From positions 816,403 to 880,402 of the forward strand of contig NW_003101663.1 of the NCBI RefSeq assembly GCF_000003855.2: a stretch of 64,000 nucleotides of DNA, read 5' to 3'. The translations under genes and the position numbers were made by a program. This document shows, piece by piece, positions 48,402 through 62,241 of this stretch. Each line of letters opens with the position of its first letter. Position 1 is the first letter of the stretch. The DNA is from Blastomyces gilchristii SLH14081 (lineage: Eukaryota; Ascomycota; Eurotiomycetes; Onygenales; Ajellomycetaceae). The notes below the pieces were generated by a model. It did not search any database. It was given only the letters and a program-made list of their open reading frames with translations, and was not told where the DNA came from.

Positions 48402-49160
48402 TCATAGTCTCATAGACTTGTTCACTAGATATTTTGTCAGCATATTGCTCAAGATTCCATTCAAGCATTTCATCTTCTCATTCATCCGTGGATAATATGG
48501 TGTTGTTCTACAATGTCTTGTCTGTAACTGGCTCATGAAATGCCTCACTGCTTCTTTCATGAGGTTCACATCATTATCAGTTAGAATCTCACATGACATT
48601 TCATAGTTGATATAGATCTCATTGTGTAGAAACTTCACTATCACCTTCTCTGTCATCTCTGAAACTGCTTTCATAACTGGCCAGTCAGTAGCATAATCTA
48701 TAGCAGTGATTATTCATCAATTTTCATTTGACATTTGTAGTAATATATCTATGAGATTCATCTCTCATCATTCAAACAGTTGTATTATATACTTCATCTG
48801 ATGTTATGCTTTCTCATGTTCTAATCCTTTCTTAGATTCTTTCACAACCTGGCAATTCAGGCACTTGTGAGCATACATCTGAATGTCCTCAGCCATACTT
48901 AGCCAGTATACTCTTGATTTGAGTACACTCATGAGTTCAGAGCTTTCTAAGTGACTGAATTCCTTGTGCATGTGAGTCACTAAGTTATGTTGAAATGAAG
49001 ATTCTAGATAGAAAGCTTCTGCATATTCTAGATTACAGTAAAGCACAACATCATTTTCATTTCTCAATTTCTCCAGCTTGAAGTTCAGAAGTATCTCTTC
49101 TATTACTTTCATGAGATACTTATCATCTAACATCTTATCATTCTTTAAGCAAGAGATCAT
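48402..49160 (-). pseudogene. G2 integrase remnant (H2C2 zinc finger and core)
   Basis: Frame 49160-48804 carries the N-terminal H2C2 finger (HMHKEFSHLESSEL...CLNCQ), with YW between. Frame 48674-48402 covers the core: ILTDNDVNLM, then a Q-T-x-H block and YYPRMNEKMKCLNGIL, matching the D...P...G/N..E pattern of the catalytic core. Stops separate the pieces. Confidence 0.85.
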
Positions 49161-49869
49161 GATGTTTACTCATTCTGATTCCTTGCATTCTCTCAGCACA
49201 TTTAACATAAACATTTCTTGTACCTGGTTTGCAGGACTCTCACTCATGAAATCAGGTCTGTAACTGATTGCATCAGATATCATGATATTCAATTTCTTTC
49301 AGTATTTGATATGAAGATTATACACTTGAAACTCTGAGATTCAATATACTAAGCATTTGAAAGGTTTTGTCATTGATTGTAGATAGATGAGGCTTTCATG
49401 ATCTATGATCATTATTGTTATATATCTGTTGTTAATATATCTATCTCACAACATCAGTGTGTGCTTGATCACTAGCAATTTCTTTTCATATACTAAGTAA
49501 TTGAGCTCAGCACCTGATAGTTTCCTATCATTATACATCACTGAGTGCAGCTTGCTGTTCTTACTCATCTGTAGAAGAGTGTCTTTAATAGCTCATTCAG
49601 ATATGTCTGTCTTAATATAGAAAGGTTTATCACAATCTGATTGAATAAGCACTGAGAATGTTATTACATGTTTTCTCAGTGTGAGAAAAGCCTCTTCACA
49701 CACAGTATTTCAGATGATTGAACAAAACTTCTTCTTTCACAGATTTGTATTCATTTCTCTTAAGAGATCTGAGAGTGATGTAGATATTTATATGAAATCC
49801 TTAATAAATCTACAGTAGTATGAGATCAACTCAAGAAACTGTTGTATATAATGTATGTTTCTCAGCTGT

Positions 49870-50650
49870 GATTAATTCACTATGATATTCAATTTCTCTG
49901 AAATGAGATATATACAGTTATCACTTACTACATGTTCTATGAACTTCAACTCTTTCATTTTAAACACACACTTGATTGATTTGATATAGAGCTTATACTC
50001 TGTCAGAGTTATAAGTACTTTATTAAGATGCTTCAGATGTTCATTGTATGAGTTTGAAAAGACTAGAATGTTATCAAGATATATGAGACATAAGATTTCA
50101 TTCTGTTTATAAAGAATTATATTCATCATTGTTTGAAAGATGACAGGTGCATTTATCAGATTAAATAACATTATCAGGAATTCAAACTTCTCTTATTATA
50201 TATTAAATGTGGTTTACAGAACTGATAGTTCATCTACATAGATCTGCCAGTATTCTGAGAGAAGATCAATTTTCAATAGATATTAAGTGTTTTCAATCAT
50301 ATTCAACTGTTATTGAATTCATGACAGTGAATATTCATTCTTGATTATAAGCTTGTTAAGTGCTCAGTAATTGATATATATTCATCACTTCTCATCTATC
50401 TTTTTCATAAATAGAACTGAAAAGCCTCATATGCTTGATAAGAATTGTATGAGACTATATTCTAGAAGGTCTGTGATCTGACACTTCTGTTCTTTGAGAT
50501 GCATTTGTGACAGAGAGTATGCATTCTGATTGACTGATTTTGCATTCTTCATGTCAATCTCATGTATAAATCCTTGTTTCAGTGACAATTTCAGTGAAAG
50601 ATCTGTTTGAAAGATCTTTTTATGCTTCTTCAGAAGCTTCTTCATATGCT
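49870..50650 (-). pseudogene. G2 reverse transcriptase remnant
   Basis: Frame 50645-50427 matches the region ahead of the RT fingers (GFIHEIDMKNAKSVNQNAYS). Frame 50171-49872 carries MLFNLINAPVIFQTMMN, the catalytic box as YLDN instead of YLDD, and ILVFSNSYNEHLKHL. The order relative to integrase is Ty3/gypsy. Confidence 0.87.
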
Positions 50651-51404
50651 TATTCTCTCACATATCTTTTATCTTGGTTTCCTCTGCTTCTGAGTTCTGT
50701 ATGATATACAGAATACTTTCAGATGAGGTCTTATAAATCATTCTCTTTACTTATTAATGTATAAGCAGATTTAACCCTTCTATATCAGAGATATGAAATG
50801 TTCTTCTCATATCAGTTAATAGAATTGTATGAACTGTTTTCTTTCTATCAATCAACTGTATATGACATGTACATCATTGAATCTGCAGATTGAACCTTTG
50901 AAATCAATCAAGTTCAAGAATAAGATCATATTCCACATTCTGCAGCTCTCACACTTAAATATAGCAAGATCATTCTTTGAAGTGCAAGAGAACTCTTACT
51001 CTTACAGATGATATTAAATATCAGTTATCAGATAATCTTATATATCAGAGATTCTTCACTTGATAAATCTCTTTCAATCTTCAGATTATATAATTATCAA
51101 TATATTGTATAGAAGCTTCTGTATCTGCTAACACTTTTACAGCCATCTCTCAATTCTTATTCAAGTACTCTCTATACATTAACATTTCAGGTCTCAAGGT
51201 ATTGAGATGAGTATTCACTTCATTATTCTTATCTGCATCTTATTCAGAAGTCTGCTTCTTCTTTACATTCACAGAATTCAGAGAGTCATCTAACACAGAC
51301 ATTTCTTTCACTTTGAAGACTTTTCATAGAATATCAGTGAGTGTCTCTGAGCTCACTGATTCTGCTAGTTTTTTGACTCTCTTGCTTCTCTTGATTGTAC
51401 ATGC

Positions 51405-52920
51405 TGAGTGCAATCTTTTATATCATGATTTTGATATTCACAGTTGAAGCAAGTCTGATGCTCATGATACTAAGATTTTCACTCAGAGAATCTCTTTTTC
51501 AGAGAATTCAGTGCTTTAGCAATGATATTCAGATCTAGATTTATCACATTCAGATGTGTAACTTGTATCATAGAAGTCTGATTACTCATTCTTCACTGAG
51601 ATATACTTGATTACAGTATTTTCTGTCATAATTGACTCACTTGTTCCTGTATAATGAGAATATTGTATGCTTTCTTCACTGTGTCTGACTGTGAGATTAA
51701 GCATTTTCATTCTACTCTCAACTCAGGTGTAAGATTATGAATAAAGATCTGTAAACAGAAAGATGTTGAAAGCTCTTCATTCAATGTATGATAGTATAAG
51801 CTGAAGTGTATGAAGTATAATGTAAGATCACTTACTTATCTACACTCAGTGAAGTATTTATAACACTTATCTCATATATTCACTTTCTCAAAGTTATGTA
51901 AGATTCATTTGAAAAACTCATTTCATGTTTATAAGAATGAATATCACTTCAGGTCTGTGAGATTCATTTTTTCATCAGTCATTTATAATGACTTCACTTT
52001 TTTATGTAGAAATGTGACAGATCTTAAGACTTGTTGAAATTTCATTGACTGCCTGTCTGTGAGTTCACATTCAATCTGATAATATGATCATATCTGACTT
52101 AGTCAGCTGATTGCAGCATCATTTTTTCAGTTGCTATTAAAGCTTAATGACTCTGACAGATCTTCTAACTTGATATATTTCATGCTCAGATTCTCATTCT
52201 GCACAGTGATCTCTGATAATATGTATACTTCTGAAGAGATCATGAACAATCATGATAAGATCTTCAGGTTCAGTATAGTTATCTATCTATGTAAACATTC
52301 AATCTTCTGCTGCAGGCCTAAGATCTGGTTTTCTCTATTCTTATTGATGATGATGATTGTGTCAGTGAAGCTCTTCATAGTGAATGCTTAATCTGCAGTG
52401 AATGTCAATTATTGTTTGACTTCTGTCTCAGTCTGCCACTGTGTATGCAAGACCTCAATCTTGTTTAGAATTCTCATACATGTACAGAGCTTCAATTCCA
52501 GTTCAGCAGTCTCAGCTGCTTTTCTTATCACTTCAAGTAAGCTCTCTGAGAGGTTCTGCATATCTTTCAGTTCAGATAGCAGAGAAGGATGTTATTTGTA
52601 TTAACTAGAGAAGATATTCATCTCAGTGATTTCTCATTGATTGTATAATGTCTATTATTATATCACTGTGTCATTATATTGATATATTATTCTATCACTA
52701 TATTGTTATATCACTATATCATTATATGATTTCTGTTATCATTGTATAACTTCAGTGATGATCACTCTCTCTCTTTTTATTCTTCTTTTGAGTAGGGAGC
52801 AGACTTCTTTGAATCTGGTTCACTGCTCTCATTCTCTTTCTCACATCTCATTCATTTGCATACATAGTATTCACCTGAGTGTGAAGTTTTCCCTCAATAA
52901 GTGAAGCAGTATCAATCAGA
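51405..52920 (-). pseudogene. G2 gag remnant with intact CCHC zinc knuckle
   Basis: 51451-51410 on the minus strand encodes CFNCEYQNHDIKDC, an unbroken C-x2-C-x4-H-x4-C knuckle. The DNA upstream (51.5-52.9 kb) is the expected gag location but is full of stops. Confidence 0.7.
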
Positions 52921-53068
52921 TGCTCTTTCACTCATCACTCTTTGTACACTATCTTTTGAGACATTCTAGAATCACACTGGCATGATAACTACAAATCACT
53001 TCATAGATGGAATTATCATATTCTGAAGAAGCCTGCACTTCTCATCAGTTTTTAGACATGCTATCAGA

Positions 53069-53252
53069 TGTGATTCAAAGGTTGCTTAAGCCTGTGTACA
53101 ATTACAGGTGTACGCCGGCTTCTTATATATTGTAATATCATATGCTAAATTAATTAGCAGCCGCTATGGCCCCTTTACACTTGTACGCGTACGCTAGTAG
53201 TTCAGAAGCGGCCGCGTTATTATCCGACAGTTGTACGTTCTTCCGAACCACA
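53069..53252 (-). repeat. G2 5' LTR
   Basis: 184 bp. It is less mutated than the left LTR: it keeps CG-rich blocks such as gtacgcgtacgc and gcggccgcg at about 53185-53220 where the left LTR has TA/TG/CA. Confidence 0.93.
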
Positions 53253-55179
53253 AGTGATTATTCTCTGATTCTTTCAATATTGAAAGATCTTCAGTGACAA
53301 CTGTGAAAAGATTTCACAGATTTCATTTCTGAATATATCAGTCTCACACTGACTGAGTAAGTCAGAATTAAAGTGATTCAGTATCATGATATCTGTAAAA
53401 GCTTGTTTCAATTTCACAAATATCTGTGCAGTGTCTTGAGTGAGAGTAAACAGTCTTGTTTTTCTATCTTTCACACTTCTCTTTAACAGATCTGTAAGAA
53501 GAGCAGTAATCTATGAATATACATAGATGAATTATCTGTAGAAATTTATAAATTCTAGAAACATCTATATCTTACAGTATGTCTGCAGTGCTGACCAGTT
53601 CTCAATGATAAAGACTCAGCTTCTGTTCATTGAAATGTTATTCATCTTAATAATATAATCTAAGAAATCAATCTTCTGTATATAGAACAAGCATTTTTCA
53701 GTGTTTATATAGAGTTGATACTGTCTCAAGCAACTCAACACTTCTTGAACATGAGTATCATGTTCTTTCTCTGATTTTGAGAAGATTAAAATGTCATTCA
53801 GGTATACTATGCAGAAGATGTTGACAAGGCCTCACAGTGTCTCATTTATATAGATCTGAAAGATAGCTGAAGTGTTACAAAGATCAAAAGATAAAACAAG
53901 ATATTTAAAATTGCTGTACTTGGTATGAAAAGCTGTTTTTCAAATATCATCTTTGTTAACTCTGATTCTATGATAGATATTCTGTATATCAATCTTTGAG
54001 AACATCTTTGCTTCAGATAATTGATTAATTATCTCATCAATTAATAGTAATAAATAGCAATTCTTAACTGTTATCTTATTAAGACCTCTGTAGTCTACAC
54101 ATAGGTGTAGCCTATCATTCTTCTTGAGTATAAAGAGTATAGATGTCTCTGCTGAACTCTTTGATAAATATATTCAGTTCTTTGATTGTGCTTCTTTAAG
54201 ATATTTGTACAGAACATTCAATTTCTTTACAGATAAGTTGTAAAGAGGCCTGTATAATATCATTACACTATCTTCAAGATAAATCTTATGTTATATCTTG
54301 ATATTAGAAAACTTCACTGCTTCTCTTTCTGAAAAGACATTCTTAAAATCTGTAAAGAGATGTCATATATATTCATCTTCAATGATGAATACTGCTGCTA
54401 ATCTTGCAGTAAGAATGATAACTTCTTTATCTATTCTCAAGTCTCAATCATCTACTACACAGTATATTAACTCAATCTTTTTCTCAAGATTCTTCTGATG
54501 AAACTCTTCAGATTTCTCTATCACTGTCTCTTTATCAGTAAGACAGTACTGTCATGCCTGAATAACTCAGTCAATGAGAGAATTGTTTTCTCTCAATTAT
54601 AGAAGATTTAGAATGATGTTCTCATCTATAATATTAACTGTGTGAAGAAGCAGACTGCTCTTCTTGAAGATTTCTTCTAAGTCTGTAGTCACACACTTCA
54701 CTTGAATTATGCTAAAATAGTGACATTTCATTTCATCAGTAAATTTTGCATAATCTGATAAATCTATCTTCTTTCAACTCTTCATTAAAGAAAAGAAATA
54801 GAATATGAAGTTAACATTCACTTCAGAGTTGAGTAGATATCTCACTGATATCTTCTCATTTGAGATATGTATTATGATTGTAATATGAACTTGAAGATGT
54901 GAGAATTATTAATTCTTCATTTCTTTCTCTTCATTATCTTTCACAGATACATTTGTCAGAAGAGAAGTTGACTTTAAGAAGATATCTTCTCAGTTTCTTC
55001 TCTTCTTCAGCTTCTTGTAATCACTGATATAGTGTTTATTAGCTTCACAGTTGAAACAGAGATCTTTATCAAATCTTTTTTAATATTTCTTCATAGAGAG
55101 TAAAGAATCAGAATACTTAGAATTCTTCTTTACTTTCTCTGCACTGAAGCTATCACAGCACTGTTTAGATCTCATCATT

Positions 55180-55690
55180 CAACCGCTCCACCACGAACTC
55201 GCTCGATCTTTCGAATAAGAACCCGCCGATAGATCCATCGAAAAGCCCTCGATCATACGAGCATTTTGACCCCATCGCCGACCGCATACCCCGTGTGGTG
55301 GTGGAGTTATCCAGCCAAACGTGAACCAGACGTCGTTCGGAACTCCTGCGTGGGATTATCCCCCATTCTCCCCTACCACACCACAACCCCGGGCCAAATT
55401 GCCATACAAATTGTAAGGTGAAGAGACCTAGCCGTATGCACCAATCTTCTCGATTTTGGAAGATCCCCGATCTGTAGTTGTGGAGATATCTGAGGAGCGA
55501 CCTCCGCGAAAACCCTGTCCATCTTTGATGTTCCAAAACACCAACGCCAAGTCCCACCCTCGTACCGCCCTTCCCAATCTGGCCCATCCCCGGCAGAAAA
55601 ATACAAAAAGATACCTCGGTGATAATATCAAGCACATAATCAACAGACAACGAGTCAACAGCACATCAACAACTATAAAATCAGTATATT
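55180..55690 (+). other. GC-rich, unmutated 5' segment of the LINE insertion
   Basis: It lies immediately inside the 5' target duplication and has normal GC and CG content, unlike everything after about 55700. Frames are short: one reads NRSTTNSLDLSNKNPP from the first bases, another is 55456-55701. No protein family was recognised. It is either the LINE 5' UTR, rare in 5'-truncated copies and so spared mutation, or a host transcript joined during reverse transcription. Confidence 0.7.
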
Positions 55691-56656
55691 CCAAGATCTG
55701 ACTGAGCCTTTGATCCCTGCACAGTGAGATATATTAAATCTAGTTTTAATACCTCAATATTCAATAGATTCTGCAAGAGATTGAGAACAGCAACACTAGG
55801 TTTCTATTGAATTTGAGAATTAACTCTATATTAATATAATCATTGACAAAGTCTTCTATTTTGAGATATAAATAACCAGTTCCTCTACATCTCACTGACA
55901 ATATTTATATTATCATATAGAAATAGACATATATTCTCTATAATATCAAGACTCTGAAGAGAGAAAGTCTTGATAGAGAGTATACAGTAGTGTATATCTT
56001 AGCAGTTTCTATCTCATTCTTCTGCAGCAGTCAATGTATTAAAAAAAAAGATCTTAGAAATAGTTTTTTACTTCTCTTGAAAAAGTAAGGTGTTTTTCTC
56101 TGGATTTTATACAATATTCTTACAAAGAATTAAAAACAGAGCTGTTTTCTGTCATAATTTCATATTCTTTTAAGTAAGAATAACTTTTTCAGTGGCTGAA
56201 GAGCTTTCATTAATACTTAATTCTTTTTTATACTCTTTATTAACTGATTTGAGTTGCACACTTGTTGTGTGAGAAGAATTGAATAATTTAGAATAAAATT
56301 GAATAGTTTTAATCAATTTCTCTGCAAAAAATTGATTTATTTTTTGTCAGTTTTTCTCTCAAAAACTGTTATATTATCTGATTTATTATTAATTGATATC
56401 ATACTTTTCCTCACTGTATCCCAAGAAAGAGATTATAAAGATTTTATTGATTTATCTCAAAAATCAATTTTAGTTTATTAGATTCTCTTCAAAAATCTAA
56501 CCTAGTTACTGAACTAGTGTGAAAAAAATCAGGTGTTTTATACACAAAAGTCTTTTATACTTCTTTTGAAACAGTTGGACCAACTTTTCAATTGAAAACA
56601 GACTTAGAAATATCTCAATTGAAACAGTCTGATCAACTTTTCATTGAGTGAAAACA

Positions 56657-58200
56657 ATGAGTTCAAAAATACACTCAGTTGATGTAAAAAAAGATGCTTT
56701 CTCAAATGCTATTTCTGAGATTGAAATTCTGAAGAGAAGAAAGAAAGAAGAAATAGAGAAACAATAAGTTCTTGAAATACAGAAACTTGAAAAAGTAAGC
56801 AAGATTCTTGAAAAGCAGTGTCTGAGTGAGATGAATGAAGAAGTTCTGTTAATTCTTCATGCTCAGGCTAGACAACTACAGAAGATGATCAAGTTCAAAC
56901 TTGGAATCTCAAACACAGTTCAAAAAACATTGAAAATTCCTAGTACAATCACTGACTCTTCATCTTACTTTTCTTTGTTCTTTTTTTCTACTTCTTCTTC
57001 TTCTTTGAATCAGAAGAAAACATATGCTCAAGCAGCTGAATCTGCTGTCTCTAAATCTGCTGTCTCAAAACCTGCTCAAAATCCTGAGAAAACTGAGAAG
57101 AATACTGCTCATGGCCCTATTCATAGAAAAGTGGAAAAGAAAATATAAAAAGAGAAAAACTTTCAAATCTTCAGAAATAGAAGACTTATTCTCAAAGTCT
57201 CAAACCAGGACATTCTGCAAAGAAACAAGCTAAACTCAAATCTCATTTTCAGAATCAGAAATGAAATTAATCAGCAGTTCTTTTCTCAGTTAATAACTGA
57301 TATTGAAGTTCAAAAATCAGTTATAGCTTCAATTGAGCTATCATTCTTTGAAAACTTCATTATTCTGACTACAATGCCTGAATTCAGTGCTGAATTTCTT
57401 ATTCAGAATAAGAATCTCTGAAAGTCAGCAGTAGAATCTTTGTTAAATATAATAATTCTATCTAAAAGAGATGAAAAGTGAGATAAATTCATTCTTCATG
57501 ATATTTCAGTTGAAATTTTTGACTGTGAAGAAGAAATGCTACTTCTCAAAAATGAATTGAAAGAATATAACTCTATTCAACTGAGAAAGAAGCCTGTATG
57601 ACTAAATTCAATTGAGTTTGAATAAAGCAGGAGAAATGCCTCTGTTCTAGTATATATAAAAACACTTGAACAGTCAAAGATCTCTGAAGTAAGAGTAGTA
57701 GATTTGAAAATAAGAGTTCATGAATACAAAGACTCAAGAATGAATCTCAAAGCTCAAACACAGTGTTCAAACTGTCAAAGATATGAATACTTTGCAATCT
57801 CATATTTTAGAGACTCAAAATGTGCATTCTGTGTCAAAGATCACAAAACTAGTGAGTATAAATGTGAAACATGCTCAAAAAGAGGTGAAATTTGTCAACA
57901 TACTCTGCTTAAGTGCTCTAATTGTAAAGAAAAACATACATCTAGCTCAAAAGAATGTATGTTTGCTTCTAGAACTCAAAAGAACTGGAGAAAAGATGAA
58001 GCTCAAAATCAATCTAGAACTGAAAAGAAGAGTCAAGTCAGTAGACTTACAACTGCAAGCTCAAAAAGAAGAAACTCTCAACTATTTAAATCTTCAAACT
58101 CTAATTCTTCAGCTAAATGTAAACAGAATTTGAATCCTCAAACTTCTGTTAAGATTAGAGAATTGAGAAATGACTCTGATGATAAACTAGATATAATGTA
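56657..58200 (+). pseudogene. LINE ORF1 (gag-like, CCHC zinc knuckles), broken
   Basis: Starts MSSKIHSVDVKKD at 56657, has an in-frame TAA near 56766, a Ser-rich and Lys-rich middle ending at 57148, a frame change, and a second part at 57704-58200. The second part carries C-x2-C-x3-H-x6-C-like knuckles: CAFCVKDHKTSEYKC and CSNCKEKHTSSSKEC. ORF1 of such LINEs binds the element RNA. Confidence 0.82.
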
Positions 58201-58349
58201 AGCAGTTGAGATTTCTACTTTTAAGAATAGTTATAATCTACTATCTGATAATAGTGATTAGATTCTACTCTACTCTCTTTTAGTATGAATATACAATAAA
58301 AACAACAAAAAAAGTTTAAAAACTCTTCAAAAATCACATTTATTCAAAA

Positions 58350-61300
58350 TAATGTGAATAGAAACTCAAATTGTATTTATTCTTGTCTTCAAATTACATT
58401 TGAATAAAAAGTTGATTTTATACTGCTTCAGAAGCTGAATTTTAATACTGAGTAAAAATATGTTATTTCTCATTTAAGCTACTACTGCTTTTTATCTCAA
58501 AAGTCTGAGATAAAGTCAAGAGTAGTAATCTATGAAAGAAAGAGATCAAGATATTAATTTAATCTAAGATTTGATATCATGTCTGACTCTGATATTCTGG
58601 TGAGTGATATTATAGATAGAGAAAATGAGTTTGATACTATACAGCTCATAAATATCTATAATGAAAAGTCATTGAAGAAAAATAATAATATCTGAATAAT
58701 TGATAGAGGATTTCTGAACATAACTTCATTAAGAAACTCTATAATTGCAGGAGATTTCAATGCACATCATCTCTGATGAAATTCAGAATGCAAGAGAGCA
58801 GTGAGAGCTGATAATCTAGTTAAATGAATCTTTGAGCATTCAATAGATTTGATTAATAAGTCTGATTAACAAACATTCTTTAGAAAAGACATGAAACAGA
58901 AATCTATTATAGATCTAATCTTCATGTTATAAAATTTAATGAAAAGAAGACTTGTAAACTGGTTTATTAATTCAAATGAGATATCAGAATCAGATCATGA
59001 AATTATTCAATTTAAGATTGAACTGAGTGAAAAACAAATGAGTGAAAATTCTCTTCTCTCTAATTAGTTTAACTTTGAAAAAGCTGATTGAAAAGCAGTT
59101 GAAGAAAGCATAAAACTGTTAAAATCTGAAAGACAGAATGAGCTATATTGAAATTCTGGTCAAGATATCTCAAATGAAATGCTTGAGAATAGAGTGAAGC
59201 TTATTACATCTATTATTCTAACAAGTGTTAGAGATAATATTTCAAAGAGAAAATCTTCTGAGTATTCAAAATCTTGATAAAATGAGAATATCTCATCTAA
59301 AAGAAAAGAATTACCTACTGCTAGAAGAGATTGAAAGAATAATATAATATCTGATGAAGAGTTCAAAGCTGTCAGAAATGAATATTTTTCAGATATTAAA
59401 AAAGCTAAAACAGACTGCTGAAATAAATTTCTTAAAGAAGTATAAGAGAAGAAAGTTTTTAAAGCTTTTAACTATACTAAAACAAGAAGTGTAGCAAAAC
59501 TTTCAACCTTAGAATATGAGTTTCAGAATGAATTATATACAGTAAACTCTTTTGAGAAAAAATATCAAGCTTTTATAAGAACTCTCTTTTAATACTCATC
59601 AGATTCAGATTCAGAGAAAGAGAATATATCACTCTTTAACTATATTGATGAAAATGACTGAAAATGGCCTGATCTTACTCAAGATAAATTAGAGTCAGCT
59701 ATTTTCTCAAGTTCAGTTAAGACTGCTGCAGAACCTGATTCAATTAATCACTTGATTATTCAAAATACATACTTCTACTTAAAGAATGAATATTTTGAGC
59801 TCTTTTTCAATCTCTTGAAAAATGGATATCATTCTGAATGCTGGAGAGAAGCCACTGAAGTGATTCTTGCAAAGCTTAATAGAAAAACTTCAATTTCTAA
59901 GTTATATAGAGTAATATCTCTATTGAACTGTCTAGAAAAGATTTTAGAAAAGATAATAGCTACTTGACTATCTTTTATAAGCTCTGTCAGTAATTCTCTT
60001 TTATTCAGTGAATAAATGAGAAATAGAAAACAGTGTTCTGCAATTGACACTATTCTCTCAGTTATTCATGATATTCAAATAGCAAAGCATGAAGATCTGG
60101 TCTCAACTGCAGTTTTTATTGATATAAAAGAAGCATTTGATCATGTTTCAAAGTCAAAGCTAATTCAGACATTGAAGATGTTAAGACTGTCACTTTCTCT
60201 AATAAAATGAGTTAACTGTTTTATATTTAAAAGAATTATACAACTTTTCTTTGATGAAATGAAACAAGACAAGACTGAGATAAAAATAGAAGTATCACAA
60301 GAATCTTCAATCTCACTCATTTTATTTGTAATATACACTGCATATCTATTCAAGAATAGAGATATGAGAATAGTGAGATCTCTGAGTTATGTGAATAATA
60401 TTGGTCTAGTCTACAGCTCAAAAACTATCAAAGAGAATTTGAAAGTGATTGAAGAAGCTGCAAAGAAAATCTTTGTTAGAGTAGATATCAATCAAATTTA
60501 ATTTAATATGAATAAAACTGAGTTAATTCATTTCTTTTCTAGATTCAATGAGAAAGAACTGTCTCTATCTCTTTTAAATAGAGAGATCAAACCCAGTGTA
60601 AATGTCAAATAATTAGAAGTATGATTAAACTCTAAGTTGAACTTTAAATATCATATTCAATAAAGAACTGTCAAGGCAGAAAGACTATTGAACAACATAA
60701 TCAGACTATCAAATACAGAGAGAGGTCTATTCTTCCAGGCTATGAGACAGTTATATATAGCCTGTATTACATCAGTAGCTGATTATGAAGTTCAAGTTTA
60801 ATGAAATAATCAAGGGAATTTCACTGAACTCTTTCAAAGTCTGCAAAACAGAGCTCTGAGAAGAATTCTGAAAGTATTCAAATCATCTTCTATTAAAGCA
60901 ATGAAAATTGAAGCTTCAATTCCTTCTTCTGCTATTAGATTTGAAAAGGCCTGTATAAACTATGCTCTGAGAGTTATAAAGATAAGCTCAAATCATATAA
61001 TCAGAGAAAGAGTCTTGTCTTCATTTTCATCAATTAACTCTGAAAATGAACTGAATTAGAATAGATTTCTTGATTGAAATGAAAATGATTCTTCAAAGAA
61101 AATATCTTCTCAACTTTACAGACTATACTCTCTGATTAAAAATCAATTTTCTTCTTTAAATATTGAAAAAGTGAATCATGAGAAGTTATCTCTCTGGAGA
61201 GAAAAGCTTGAATCTCTTATAGACTTACAAATAAGTGAACTATCAAAAGAGAAAGAATATGAACAGCATTTGAAGAGAATTTCTACAATCAATATAAAAG

Positions 61301-62241
61301 ACTCTATTCTGATTTATTCAGATGACTCAAAGAATGAGAATCTGAATAGATTAGGCGCAGGCATTGCTTATACTGAAGATAATATTAATTTTATCTCAGA
61401 TTTCTGAAATCTAGGCTGTGAATCTGAAGTCTTTGATGCTGAACTATTTGTAATAGTGAAAGCTTTCAAACTCATAGAAATAAAATCTTATAAAAGAGAA
61501 AATAGTTTGAAAGAGGTATGAATATTCTCTGATAGTCAAGCTGCTTTAAAAAGACTTAGAAATAGTCAGATTCATAATAATTAAATGAATCTTAAACTGA
61601 TCTTAAACTCTGTTTTGAAAATTCAAAAGAGAAGAATATCAAAGCTGATAATTCATTTACACTGGGTTCCTGCTCATATAAATATTCATGACAATGAATT
61701 GGCTGATTCAGCTGTAAAAAAGGGTGCAGAATTAAGCAGATCTATTCAAAAAGTTGTGTCCTGGTCTTTTATAAAGAGAAAAATAAAAGAATCTTATTTA
61801 AACAAGTGAAATGAAAGCTGGCAGAAATAAAAGAAGAGTATACATTATTCAAGATTTGAAATAAAACCCAAGTGAAAATCTTGTTCAATTAAATGTAAAA
61901 AGAAAATATTCTCATCTATAATACAGCTGAAACTAGAACATGGCTATTTCAAATCTTATATACAAAGATTTGATGATAGATTTGACTCAATAGAATGCTC
62001 ATTCTGCAATGCAAATGAGAATTCTGAGCATATTATAATACACTGTGCATTATACAATAGTCTCAGAGTCAGATTGAAAGAGAAGTATGATCTAAATCAA
62101 TTAAATATGAGATTCTTATTCTCAACTGAGACAGGAATTAAATACTTAATAGACTTTCTATCAGAAACTCAAGCAGCTATAAGAAAATGACTACATTCAG
62201 AATTATCTGAATATGAAGAGAAGGAAATCAACCAGATATAG
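58350..62241 (+). pseudogene. LINE ORF2: endonuclease, reverse transcriptase, RNase H
   Basis: Blocks in order: IIAGDFNAHH (58750-58775) and SDHEIIQF (about 58990) of the endonuclease; NCLEKILEKII, then AFIDIKEAFD-like VFIDIKEAFDHVS (60115-60150) and SYVNNIGLVYS (60385-60420) of RT; IYSDDSK, DAELF, FSDSQAAL and WVPAHINIHDNELAD (61310-61720) of RNase H, with all four acidic positions kept; and CSFCNANENSEHIIIHC (about 61999-62048). The stop is TAG at 62239-62241. Internal stops and D-to-N changes in the RT active site inactivate it. Confidence 0.9.

Larger units (their letters stand above)
44969..53252 (-). mobile_element. G2: Ty3/gypsy retrotransposon with 184-bp LTRs inserted in the G1 minus copy
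   Basis: 8284 bp. LTRs at 44969-45152 and 53069-53252 are both 184 bp and run TGTGATTC...ACCACA. AGTG flanks both ends (44965-44968 and 53253-53256), a 4-bp target duplication. A purine tract AAGAGAGGA (minus strand of 45153-45161) abuts the left LTR, marking it as the 3' LTR. On the minus strand the order is gag zinc knuckle (51451-51410), RT (about 50650-49870), integrase (49160-48400), then a 3.2-kb 3' region. Stops interrupt all genes. Confidence 0.95.

Noticed and set aside
55165..55650. 161-aa minus-strand frame in the GC-rich LINE 5' block
   Set aside because: It crosses the LINE boundary and target duplication into G1 DNA, so it cannot be an old gene; GC-rich DNA gives open frames by chance.
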